64,000 bases of DNA from Luteibacter anthropi (GTDB taxonomy: Bacteria > Pseudomonadota > Gammaproteobacteria > Xanthomonadales > Rhodanobacteraceae): contig NZ_JAARLZ010000002.1 of the NCBI RefSeq assembly GCF_011759365.1, positions 576,713 to 640,712 of the forward strand, in the 5' to 3' direction. Position numbers and translations under genes: made by a program. A model generated the notes under the pieces. That model did no database searches. It was not told where the DNA came from and was given only the letters and a program-made list of their open reading frames with translations. Each line of letters opens with the position of its first letter. Position 1 is the first letter of the stretch. Positions 27,905 to 36,878 of this stretch are shown here, in pieces.

Positions 27905-28437
27905 GACGGTTCTCCGGCACCCGGACCGAACCGCTGAACGGACTTACGTCCCACTTTTTCGGCACAAGTATCGAGTGCTTTTTTCAGTTCCTTGCCGACC
28001 ATCCTCACCGAGATACCGAAACGGGCCGCGATATCAGCCTGCGGCAGTTCATCGATACGCGCGGCAATGAGGATTTCGCGCTGCCGGCGAGTGAGGGCAT
28101 CGAGTGCGTGGGACAGCGCTTCCAGATCCTGCCGGGAGGCGAGCACGGCCTGAGGGTCCAGTGGATCGTCCACCGACTGGATCAGGTCGTCCACCTCTTC
28201 GCCCGTCAGCAGGCGGCCGTGGGACCGGTGATGGTCCACTGCCATGTTCAGCGCCATGCGAAACAGGTAGCCCGTGGGATGCGTGGCTCGGACTTCCGTG
28301 GGCCCGAGCTTTTCCACGCGCAGGTAAGTCTCCTGCATGACGTCATCCACGAGGTCGTCCGAGCGCAGGCGTCTGCGCAGCCGTCGACGAAAATCGTCGT
28401 AGTTGTCGAGGAACACTCCCAGGAGGGACGTCTCCAC
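27901..28437 (-). CDS. FecI-type ECF sigma factor
   Basis: 178 residues from the GTG at 28437, chosen because GGGAGG lies eight bases upstream and because it follows the STN gene stop by one base; an upstream ATG at 28470 would overlap that gene by 32 bases. Region 2 is DDLVDDVMQETYLRVEKL...YLFRMALNMAVDHHR; region 4 is LSHALDALTRRQREILIAARIDELPQADIAARFGIS. This is the FecI/iron-starvation ECF class. Together with the STN protein and FecR-like protein it forms a cell-surface signalling trio that probably drives the downstream TPS operon. Confidence 0.93.
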   Translation of the reverse strand: METSLLGVFLDNYDDFRRRLRRRLRSDDLVDDVMQETYLRVEKLGPTEVRATHPTGYLFRMALNMAVDHHRSHGRLLTGEEVDDLIQSVDDPLDPQAVLASRQDLEALSHALDALTRRQREILIAARIDELPQADIAARFGISVRMVGKELKKALDTCAEKVGRKSVQRFGPGAGEPS

Positions 28438-28438
28438 G

Positions 28439-29146
28439 TCAGCCGCCTCCCGTGCAACGCCGGGCCCCATCGGGCGACGGCGCGACCAGGACTGTCACAG
28501 GATTGAAACGGCGGGTCACCGATGGCAAGTGCACGCCCATCAATGCCTGCACCACCATCGCATCGCGATCGTCATTGCCGGACGGTGCCAGAGCAGCGAC
28601 CTCGACGATGGCGCCCCCGTCATCGACCCAGAGCTGCATGGCCTGGCGCCAGGCGCCAGGCATGGTCTTCTTGTGGGCGCACAACGCATGTTCGATCGCA
28701 CGCTGGATCGCTTGCGCACGCGTGCCGTCGATGTCCGGTGCGACATCGCGCGCACCCCGTGCGGATGGCGGCTCTCCATCGGCCGGCTGCGATACATGGG
28801 CTGCGGTGACCGTGAAGGCATTCATCGAGGCGAACTGCGCTTCAAGCCCCGTATCCACGAGGAGGATACGCAGCGCATCGCGCGGATCGACATTACCGTG
28901 CACTCCGTGTGTGGAGAGCGATGCGACCAGCGCATCGTCGAACAGCACGGCGATGCCAGTGGCTTCACTGAATGCGCGCAACGCCTTCGCAAGCGGTTGT
29001 GCATCGATGTCGAAGCGCGCTGGCGCATGCGTTTCATCCGACCCCTGTGGCTTCGCCGTCGAGGACCCGTCCTGCGCCATGCATGGCTGCACCGCAATGA
29101 GGAACATGCACGCGACGAGCGCGATAACGCTGCGTGCCACGGCCAT
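28439..29146 (-). CDS. Periplasmic STN-domain signalling protein with TonB-like C-terminus (VreA-like)
   Basis: 235 residues, signal peptide ending QPCMAQ. Residues about 44-115 form a secretin/TonB short N-terminal (STN) domain: RFDIDAQPLAKALRAFSEAT, VLFDDALV, GNVDPRDALRILLVDTGLEAQF. There is no beta-barrel, unlike FecA-type receptors. Residues about 143-225 align by eye with the C-terminus of the local TonB-like protein: AIQRAIEH versus AIQQAIQR, MQLWVDDGGAI versus ADIWLDADGKL. In P. aeruginosa VreA is a barrel-less STN protein paired with VreI and VreR; this gene has the same position relative to the sigma and anti-sigma genes. The signal sensed is unknown. Confidence 0.85.
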   Translation of the reverse strand: MAVARSVIALVACMFLIAVQPCMAQDGSSTAKPQGSDETHAPARFDIDAQPLAKALRAFSEATGIAVLFDDALVASLSTHGVHGNVDPRDALRILLVDTGLEAQFASMNAFTVTAAHVSQPADGEPPSARGARDVAPDIDGTRAQAIQRAIEHALCAHKKTMPGAWRQAMQLWVDDGGAIVEVAALAPSGNDDRDAMVVQALMGVHLPSVTRRFNPVTVLVAPSPDGARRCTGGG

Positions 29147-29198
29147 TCCTCGCGCAGGGACTTACGGGTCTCGTTCGGGCCGAAGGCTAGGCGCGGCA

Positions 29199-29252
29199 AA
29201 TGACACAACGGCGCATGTTTCGTGACAGAAAAGGCTACGAAAACATGACAAG
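29199..29252 (-). promoter_or_regulatory. Candidate degenerate Pho-box half sites upstream of the STN gene
   Basis: On the minus strand TGTCA occurs three times, at the complements of 29201-29205, 29223-29227 and 29246-29250, i.e. spaced 22 and 23 bases. Pho boxes are tandem 11-base units with TGTCA, so 22 fits two units with a degenerate middle one. The match is weak and orientation is correct for the STN gene. Confidence 0.25.
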
Positions 29253-29320
29253 CCTGCCGTAACATCACGATGCCATGGGGCGCGCCATAATCCGGCCATT
29301 CGCCTGCATGGAGCATGCAT

Positions 29321-29674
29321 ATGCATATTCGGCAATTATTTATCGGCGCGATTCTGCTGGCCGCCACGGCGACTCATGCGCAACACGTGGTGCAGTTGCC
29401 CGGGGTCAGCGCCACGGCCTCGCCAGAGGGCTGCGTGTCGCCGGCAAGCGCAGGCAGCGCCGCGCTCTCCTATAGCTGCCTGACCCGCCTGGTGACGGCG
29501 GAAGCGACGCCCAAGGCGCCGGAGATCCCGGGCGCCGATATCTCGAAACGACCCAGCAACACCCTGGGCCTTTACAACGCCAGCAGCCTGCAGAACCGGA
29601 TGGGCCCCAACCTGGGCATCTCGGTGCAGCCTTACCGGCCGAAGCTGGTGTATCCCAACCCGCTCGGCCGGTAG
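29321..29674 (+). CDS. Small secreted protein of unknown function
   Basis: 117 residues. I prefer the ATG at 29321 because GGAG lies seven bases upstream; another in-frame ATG at 29315 is too close to it. The signal peptide is HIRQLFIGAILLAATATHAQ. The mature part contains two Cys (EGCVSPAS, LSYSCLTRL), likely a disulfide, and a Pro/Asn-rich tail (RPKLVYPNPLGR). No family recognised. It is divergent from the STN gene and converges with the second secretin, whose stop is four bases away. Confidence 0.7.
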   Translation: MHIRQLFIGAILLAATATHAQHVVQLPGVSATASPEGCVSPASAGSAALSYSCLTRLVTAEATPKAPEIPGADISKRPSNTLGLYNASSLQNRMGPNLGISVQPYRPKLVYPNPLGR

Positions 29675-29678
29675 CCCG

Positions 29679-32057
29679 TCAGTGCATGGGTGCCGTCACA
29701 GTAGGCTGGCCGCTGCCCAGCCTGGCAGGCACGGGCGTGGCCGGCGCTGCGGTTTCCTGCAGAGGGCGCAGTGACTCGAACTTCTGCTGATACTCGTCCG
29801 TGACCTGCTTGGCTTCCTCGCCGTTGGTGACCACGCGCGGGGTGATCAGCACGATCAGCTCGGTGCGGTTGCGGTTGCGTGAGGTGGTGCCGAAAAGCCT
29901 GCCGAAGATAGGAATGCGGTTGAGACCGGGGATGCCGGTGTCCGTGGTGCCTTCGTTCTGCTGGATCAGACCGCCCAGCAGCACGGTCTGCCCGGTCTGC
30001 ACCGCCACCTGGGTTGCGACTTCGCGCTGGTGAATCGTCACGTTGCCATTGGCTGCCGTGGCCGTATCGGCCGCGCTCACCACCTGGCTGATGTTCATAT
30101 AGACCAGGCCACCGGGATTCACGCGCGGACGCACGTTGAGGATCACGCCGGTGTCCTTGTATTCCACCTGGCCCACCGTGTTGTCGGTGTTGGCGCTGGT
30201 GTTGACGAAGGTCTGCGTGATCGGAATCTGGTCGCCGATCTGGATGTGCGCCTTCTGGTTGTTCATCACCACCAGCGACGGCGCGGATAGCGTCTTGGTG
30301 TTGCCGCTGGTTTCCATTGCCCTGAGTGCGACAGCAATGTTCTTGTTGACGAAGGAGTAATAGAACGAATCACCCGGACCGCTGGCACTGTCCGGTGTAT
30401 AAGTCAGTCCGCCGTTGCCCAGCGCGACCTGGCGCTCACTGGGATGTCCCGGCGTCGTCGTGGTACCTCCCGCCAGGCCCTCCAGGTACCACTGCACGCC
30501 GAAACGGAAGTTACCCGTGAGATTCACTTCGAGGATGCGGGTTTCGATCTGCACCTGCAGCGGCACGGTATCCAGGCGCTTGATGGCCTGCTCGATCTCG
30601 TTCCACTGCGACGGACGGCAGCGCACCATGAGCTGGTTGCTGCCATCCACCGCGGTGATGCGCACGCCATCTTCGGTGGTGATGGGGCCGCTGCGCTGCT
30701 TGCGGTTGGCATCGAGGTCGTCGAAGCCACTGCCCGAAAAGCCGCCACCCGCCGCGCCATAGGAGGAACCACTGCTGCCGTTCGACGAACTGCCGAATCC
30801 GTTGCTACCCGAACTGCCGAACGAGCTGGAGCCCGACGACGAGCCAAAGGACGACGAAGACGACGAACTGTTGCCGAAGGAGCCCGTCGTGCTTCCAAGC
30901 CCGGAGCCGCCACGGTTGCCGAGATCGCTGTCACCGCCGACCGTGCCGGAATTGAGCCCCGGGCCGACACGGCCGCCACGATCGGAGGAGCCGCCGCTAC
31001 CTGAACCGCCACCGTAGATGCCCGCAAGGTAATCGGCCAGGTCGGCGGCCTGGATATTGCGCACGTCGTACACGTATAGCTCGGGCTCGTTGCCGCCGCC
31101 GCTGTCGATGCGATCGATCCAGCCCTTAACCTCTTCCAGGTATTCCGACTGCGGGCTGATCACCACCAGGGAATTGGTGCGCTCGATCGGGATGAAGCGC
31201 AACAGGCCGGCCATGGGCGTGTTGCCCTTCTCGCCGAAAAGCTTGTCGAGCGTCGGGGTGAGGTCCTTGACCTCGGCGCGCTTGAGCGCGAACACACCCA
31301 CGGACATGCCCTTGAGCCAGTCCACGTCGAAGGTCTTGATCGTGCGATCGTAGTTTTCCAGCTCGCTGCCCGTGCCGGCCATGACCAGCACGTTGCGGGT
31401 GGCGTCGGCCAGCAGGGTGGCATCGGCCCGCGCAAAGGGCTTGATGAGCTTCTGCATCTCGGTGGCCGAGATGTAATGCAGGGGATAGAGCCGGGCCTGC
31501 AGGCCACCTACCGGTGCCGTGGCGCCCATGCTGGGCACGACGTTGCCCGGCACGGCGTCTTTCGCGGGCATCACCACGTAGCGATCGTTCGTGCGTACCA
31601 GCGCATTGTTGGTCCAGGACAGCAGCGTCTCGAGGATGGGCAGCGCCTGGTCCTCGGTGACCGGCTGCGACGTGGAGAACGACACGTTGCCCTGCACGCC
31701 CGGCACGATGGAATAGTTCTCGTGCAGCAGGTCGCCCAGGATGGCCTTCACCACCGACTCGACCGGCTGGTTCTCGAAATTGAAGGTCACGGTGCCGGCG
31801 CCCTCGGCGGCCGGCTTCGGCTTGGCCAGCCCTACCGGCTTGACGAACTCGCCCGTGCCGTTGGTGATCTGGGGCGGAACGATGCCCGTTGCCGTCGGGT
31901 TGGTGTTGGGCATGATGCGCGGCTTCGGCGCCGGCTTCTCGGTGCCCGCCATGGCTTCGCGCTGCAATGCACCGTCATCGCTTGGCTGCGGCAGCGTCGA
32001 GCAACCGGCAAGCGCGACCGCTAGCGCCGTGGCGCCGATCAGCGAACTTCTGAGCAT
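29679..32057 (-). CDS. Type II secretion secretin GspD-like (copy 2, orphan)
   Basis: 792 residues from the ATG at 32057, giving a lipobox VALAGC. From the lipidated Cys onward it tracks copy 1 almost residue for residue (CSTLPQPSDDGALQREAMAG), diverges in a short linker, then again matches through the N-domains and the secretin core (GDQIPITQT, DTGVILNVRPRV, VLLGGLI). The Gly/Ser-rich insert is longer (GSSSGSSSFGSSGSNGFGSS) and an extra C-terminal tail ends QPTVTAPMH. No other gsp genes adjoin it. It may serve the same T2SS, a second one elsewhere, or a different substrate set. Confidence 0.9.
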   Translation of the reverse strand: MLRSSLIGATALAVALAGCSTLPQPSDDGALQREAMAGTEKPAPKPRIMPNTNPTATGIVPPQITNGTGEFVKPVGLAKPKPAAEGAGTVTFNFENQPVESVVKAILGDLLHENYSIVPGVQGNVSFSTSQPVTEDQALPILETLLSWTNNALVRTNDRYVVMPAKDAVPGNVVPSMGATAPVGGLQARLYPLHYISATEMQKLIKPFARADATLLADATRNVLVMAGTGSELENYDRTIKTFDVDWLKGMSVGVFALKRAEVKDLTPTLDKLFGEKGNTPMAGLLRFIPIERTNSLVVISPQSEYLEEVKGWIDRIDSGGGNEPELYVYDVRNIQAADLADYLAGIYGGGSGSGGSSDRGGRVGPGLNSGTVGGDSDLGNRGGSGLGSTTGSFGNSSSSSSSFGSSSGSSSFGSSGSNGFGSSSNGSSGSSYGAAGGGFSGSGFDDLDANRKQRSGPITTEDGVRITAVDGSNQLMVRCRPSQWNEIEQAIKRLDTVPLQVQIETRILEVNLTGNFRFGVQWYLEGLAGGTTTTPGHPSERQVALGNGGLTYTPDSASGPGDSFYYSFVNKNIAVALRAMETSGNTKTLSAPSLVVMNNQKAHIQIGDQIPITQTFVNTSANTDNTVGQVEYKDTGVILNVRPRVNPGGLVYMNISQVVSAADTATAANGNVTIHQREVATQVAVQTGQTVLLGGLIQQNEGTTDTGIPGLNRIPIFGRLFGTTSRNRNRTELIVLITPRVVTNGEEAKQVTDEYQQKFESLRPLQETAAPATPVPARLGSGQPTVTAPMH

Positions 32058-32200
32058 GGAACAACGTACTCCCTCGTTGACGCGGCCCCGTCGCCGCTCC
32101 TTTCGGCGAAACGCCGAATTGCCCAACTCTATAGGGAGGTTTGCTACCAGCGCTAGCACCATGCTGCGCAAGCGCGACGCAATTCCGCTCCGATGTGGCA

Positions 32201-32225
32201 GGACGCGGCGCGCAAGGCCGCGTCC
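32201..32225 (-). terminator. Stem-loop after gnd, no clear U-run
   Basis: GGACGCGGC (32201-32209) and GCCGCGTCC (32217-32225) form a nine-base stem with a seven-base loop right after the gnd stop. There is no T-run on the minus strand, so it may stabilise the 3' end or act weakly as a terminator. Confidence 0.45.
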
Positions 32226-32235
32226 CCACATGGCG

Positions 32236-33657
<1,422 letters not shown>

Positions 33658-33807
33658 GTCGTCACCTCTTGAGGGTTTCGGTAAGGAAATGAATGCCATC
33701 CATCATCCGACCATGCACCAGGGGACAGCCACGGAATGTGACGACGGTCGGCTATGATGGGCGGCGAACCGGCGGCCGGACCGCGCGGATTTGGACTGGA
33801 AGGACGC

Positions 33808-34527
33808 ATGAACCAGGTGAAGTCGCACAAGCGCGACAAGCGTGTCGCCACCGCCCGCGAGGCGCTGGCTGGCCTCGTGGCCGATGGACAGACGATCGCC
33901 GTAGGAGGCTTTGGCCTCTGCGGCATCCCCGAACTGCTGATCGAGGCGCTGCGCGACTCGGGCGTGAAGGGCCTCACCGCGGTCTCCAACAACGCCGGCA
34001 TCGACGGCGTGGGCCTGGGCCTGCTGCTGGAAACCCGCCAGATCCGCAAGATGGTCTCGTCGTACGTGGGCGAAAACAAGGAATTCGAGCGCCAGTTCCT
34101 GGCCGGCGAGCTGGAAGTGGAATTCACCCCGCAGGGCACGCTCGCCGAGAAGCTGCGCGCCGGCGGTGCCGGCATCCCGGCCTTCTTCACCCGCACCGGT
34201 TACGGCACCCAGGTGGCCGAGGGCAAGGAAACCCGCGAGTTCGACGGCAGCATGTACGTGATGGAACGCTCCATCGTGGCCGACGTGGCCCTGGTCAAGG
34301 CGTGGAAGGCCGATCCGTCGGGCAACCTCGTATTCCGCAAGACCGCGCGCAACTTCAACCCCATGGTCGCCACGGCCGGCAAGGTCTGCGTGGCCGAAGT
34401 GGAAATCATGGTGGACATCGGCGAACTGGACCCGGACCAGATCCATACCCCGGGCATCTACGTCGACCGCATCGTGCTCAATCCCGCGCCGTCCAAGCGC
34501 ATCGAACAGCGCACCGTGCGCGCCTGA
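33808..34527 (+). CDS. scoA: 3-oxoacid CoA-transferase subunit A
   Basis: 239 residues from the ATG at 33808 (GGAAGGA upstream). CoA-transferase family I alpha subunit: [20 protein letters not shown], the Gly-rich oxyanion loop [58 protein letters not shown]. Transfers CoA from succinyl-CoA to acetoacetate in the usual annotation; the exact acceptor cannot be read from sequence. Twelve bases before subunit B. Confidence 0.92.
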   Translation: MNQVKSHKRDKRVATAREALAGLVADGQTIAVGGFGLCGIPELLIEALRDSGVKGLTAVSNNAGIDGVGLGLLLETRQIRKMVSSYVGENKEFERQFLAGELEVEFTPQGTLAEKLRAGGAGIPAFFTRTGYGTQVAEGKETREFDGSMYVMERSIVADVALVKAWKADPSGNLVFRKTARNFNPMVATAGKVCVAEVEIMVDIGELDPDQIHTPGIYVDRIVLNPAPSKRIEQRTVRA

Positions 34528-34539
34528 AGGAGACCCACC

Positions 34540-35175
34540 ATGGCCTGGAACCGTGAACAGATGGCGCAACGCGCCGCGCTGGAACTCTCCGACGGCGATT
34601 ACGTGAACCTCGGCATCGGCCTGCCCACCCTGGTCGCCAACCACCTGCCCGACGGCGTGGACGTGTGGCTGCAATCCGAAAACGGCCTGCTCGGCATCGG
34701 CCCCTTCCCGACCGAAGACGAAGTGGACGCCGACCTCATCAACGCCGGCAAGCAGACCGTGACCGCCCGCCCGGGCGCATCGTATTTCTCCAGCGCCGAT
34801 TCCTTCGCGATGATCCGCGGCGGCCACGTGGACATCTCGATCCTCGGCGCCATGCAGGTCACCCATGAAGGCGATATCGCCAACTGGATGGTGCCCGGCA
34901 AGATGGTCAAGGGCATGGGCGGCGCCATGGATCTCGTGGCCGGCGTGAAGCGCGTGGTGGTGGTGATGGAGCACACCGCGAAAGACGGCTCGCCGAAGAT
35001 CCTGCAGGAATGCAGCCTGCCCCTCACCGGCAAGGGCGTGGTCGACCGCATCATCACCGACCTGGCGGTGTTCGACGTCACCCCGGAGGGCCTGGTCTTG
35101 ATCGAGTTGGCGCCGGACGTGGACGAGAATCAGGTGCGCGCCAGCACGGAGTGCGATTTCGTTTCGAAGGTCTGA
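34540..35175 (+). CDS. scoB: 3-oxoacid CoA-transferase subunit B
   Basis: 211 residues with AAGGAGA upstream of the ATG at 34540. Beta subunit with the catalytic Glu in [11 protein letters not shown], and [54 protein letters not shown]. Acts as a heterodimer (or heterotetramer) with subunit A. No terminator hairpin is evident before the REP pair that follows. Confidence 0.93.
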   Translation: MAWNREQMAQRAALELSDGDYVNLGIGLPTLVANHLPDGVDVWLQSENGLLGIGPFPTEDEVDADLINAGKQTVTARPGASYFSSADSFAMIRGGHVDISILGAMQVTHEGDIANWMVPGKMVKGMGGAMDLVAGVKRVVVVMEHTAKDGSPKILQECSLPLTGKGVVDRIITDLAVFDVTPEGLVLIELAPDVDENQVRASTECDFVSKV

Positions 35176-35235
35176 GGGATCGGGTCACCCGGGCTTCGGT
35201 GCGGGTGGCGCGGTGCTTTGTGTACTGCCGGGTTA

Positions 35236-35299
35236 CCGGTCGCGCGCAGGCGCGCTCCTACAGAGCGGCTGTTGTAGGAGCGCGCCTGCGCGCGACCGG
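35236..35299. repeat. REP-like palindrome pair
   Basis: Two inverted copies (35236-35262 and 35273-35299) of a short imperfect palindrome that begins TGTAGGAGCGCGCC and ends GCGCGCGACCGG. Intergenic, after scoB. Confidence 0.9.
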
Positions 35300-35333
35300 C
35301 GAAGCCGAAAACACACCGCCAAACTCACCGCAC

Positions 35334-35361
35334 AAAAAAGCCCCGGTCTCTCGACCGGGGC
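35334..35361 (-). terminator. Terminator of the C-rich sRNA
   Basis: GCCCCGGTC (35340-35348) and GACCGGGGC (35353-35361) with a four-base loop; six T follow on the minus strand (35334-35339). Confidence 0.9.
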
Positions 35362-35494
35362 CTGGAAAGAAAGTCGCCCTGCGGGAGACGCCTCAGCATG
35401 GGCCTCGGGGGGGAGGTAGGCCAGATGCCGGATATTAGCGTCGCCGCAGGGCGAGGGACCTACCGACCCAGGGGGAGGGGTTGGTGGTAGGTCG
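35334..35494 (-). ncRNA. Candidate sRNA with C-rich loops (sX13-like in style)
   Basis: About 160 nt from a start near 35494 to a terminator. On the minus strand there are three stems. One pairs GACCTACC with GGTAGGTC (35457-35464 and 35486-35493) around a loop with CCCCTCCCCC. One pairs GGCCT with AGGCC (35401-35405 and 35418-35422) around a loop with CCTCCCCCCC. A long-range stem pairs 35374-35384 with 35444-35454. No open frame fits. C-rich loops that face G-rich ribosome-binding sites are the hallmark of the Xanthomonas sRNA sX13; homology to it is inference. It is transcribed divergently from the LysR gene. Confidence 0.7.
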
Positions 35495-35500
35495 AGGTGA

Positions 35501-35530
35501 ATCATAGATTTCCTAGGAAATGTTCGCCAA
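35501..35530 (-). promoter_or_regulatory. Sigma-70-like promoter of the C-rich sRNA
   Basis: On the minus strand TTGGCG (complement of 35525-35530) and TATGAT (complement of 35501-35506) are 18 bases apart, placing the start at about 35494, exactly where the first stem begins. Confidence 0.7.
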
Positions 35531-35566
35531 TATATCTTTCAGCGATCACTTATACGAAAATCGACT

Positions 35567-36481
35567 ATGTTCGATCTGCGCCAACTGCGCTACTTCATCG
35601 AGGTAGCGGAAACCCTGAGCTTTACCCAGGCCGCCCAGCGCCTGCATATCTCGCAGCCACCCCTGTCCCAGCAAATCCTGGCCCTGGAGGCCGATCTCGG
35701 CGTGCGCCTGCTGGACCGCAACCGCCGTCGCGTGGCCCTGACCGAGCCCGGCCGCCTGTTCCTGCTCGAGGCCAAGGCCATCCTGGCCCGGGCCGAGACG
35801 GCCCGCACGGTCGTGGCCGAGGCAGCCGCCGGATTCACGGGTCAGCTGAAGCTGGCCTACGCCACCTCCGTATCCTTCCATCCTGCCCTGCCGGAAACCT
35901 TGCTCCGCTTCACGCAATCGGCTCCCGGGGTCAGCCTGCACCTGGGCGAGATGCCCACCAAGGCCCAGTACGACGCGATTCTCAGCGGACAGCTGGACCT
36001 GGGCCTGCTCCGCGCTCATCCGGAAGGCATCGCCAACGCCCGCCAGCTCAACGTCGAAGTCATCGACCACGAGCCGCTGGTGGTCGCCCTGCCCGCCCGT
36101 CATCGTCTGTCCGGGCGGGAATCGGTGCGCATGGAGGAACTGGCGAACGAGCGCTTCGTGGCGCCGCCGCGCGGCCAGGCCGCCACCCTGATCGATCGCC
36201 TGAGCCTGCTCGCCGACAAGGCCCGTTTCCGTCCCAATATCCGCCAGGAGGCCCAGCAGATCCCTTCCCTGCTGCCCCTGGTGGCCGCAGGGCTCGGCCT
36301 GGCCCTGGTGCCGGCCTCGCTGCGTACCGTGCGGCTGGAAGGCGTGACCTTCGCGGCCCTGGACGATCCGGAGGCTTATCTGTTGCTGGCGGTGGCCAGT
36401 CGCGTCGACAATACGTCCCCCGTGCTGGAAAGTTTCCTGCGCACGGTGCGCGAGGCCCGCAGCGCTCTCGGCACCTCATGA
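35567..36481 (+). CDS. LysR-family transcriptional regulator
   Basis: 304 residues. N-terminal winged helix: [45 protein letters not shown] in pieces typical of LysR ([18 protein letters not shown]). The effector-binding domain follows ([45 protein letters not shown]), most like the CatR/BenM-type subgroup in feel. Its own target is not evident; the divergent neighbour is the C-rich sRNA, whose promoter region it shares, and the CoA-transferase pair lies upstream. Confidence 0.92.
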   Translation: MFDLRQLRYFIEVAETLSFTQAAQRLHISQPPLSQQILALEADLGVRLLDRNRRRVALTEPGRLFLLEAKAILARAETARTVVAEAAAGFTGQLKLAYATSVSFHPALPETLLRFTQSAPGVSLHLGEMPTKAQYDAILSGQLDLGLLRAHPEGIANARQLNVEVIDHEPLVVALPARHRLSGRESVRMEELANERFVAPPRGQAATLIDRLSLLADKARFRPNIRQEAQQIPSLLPLVAAGLGLALVPASLRTVRLEGVTFAALDDPEAYLLLAVASRVDNTSPVLESFLRTVREARSALGTS

Positions 36482-36569
36482 AAGACGAATCAATCCGAGG
36501 GCTTGCGTGACCCTCGCAGTATCGCTACAATTTCGTTTTTCCTTGTCTGCAATATCTCAGGAGCTGGCC

Positions 36570-36695
36570 GTGAAGGTGCTTTCCTCTTTGAAGTCCGCGA
36601 AGTCGCGTCACCGTGACTGCAAAGTCGTGCGCCGTCGCGGCAAAGTGTTTGTGATCTGCAAGAGCAACCCGCGCTTCAAGGCTCGTCAGCGCTGA
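36570..36695 (+). CDS. rpmJ: Ribosomal protein L36, zinc-less alternative form
   Basis: 41 residues from the GTG at 36570, preceded by AGGAG seven bases upstream. Sequence pattern [19 protein letters not shown]...[16 protein letters not shown] matches the YkgO-like C-minus form: two of the four zinc ligands of canonical L36 are missing (only Cys17 and Cys30 remain). Such forms work without zinc. It sits alone with its own terminator, as is usual in Xanthomonadales. Confidence 0.93.
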   Translation: MKVLSSLKSAKSRHRDCKVVRRRGKVFVICKSNPRFKARQR

Positions 36696-36722
36696 TTTCA
36701 GCTGCGATGGGTTGTTAAAAAA

Positions 36723-36745
36723 GGCCGCGAAAGCGGCCTTTTTTT
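36723..36745 (+). terminator. Rho-independent terminator after rpmJ
   Basis: GGCCGC, GAAA loop, GCGGCC (36723-36738) and seven T (36739-36745). Confidence 0.95.
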
Positions 36746-36792
36746 ATGGGTGTTGTTTGGGAATCTTCCGGGGTGTGGCCTTGTGCAGGTAA

Positions 36793-36861
36793 CGGTCGCG
36801 CGCGAGGCGCGCTCCTACAAGGCTACGAATACCTTGTAGGAGCGCGCCTTGCGCGCGACCG
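36793..36861. repeat. REP-like palindrome pair
   Basis: Inverted copies at 36793-36819 and 36835-36861 of the same REP-like unit, between rpmJ and the GGDEF gene. Confidence 0.9.
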
Positions 36862-36878
36862 CTCCGATTTCCACGACA

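Noticed and set aside
34540..35175. CoA-transferase pair as part of an aromatic degradation (pca) operon with the LysR gene
   Set aside because: No other pca genes are nearby, and an sRNA gene and REP pair separate the LysR gene from the transferase pair.
35236..35299. Possible CRISPR array among the short palindromic repeats
   Set aside because: Copies are inverted relative to each other, irregularly spaced and scattered in intergenic gaps, with no spacers of fixed length and no cas genes. They are REP-like elements.
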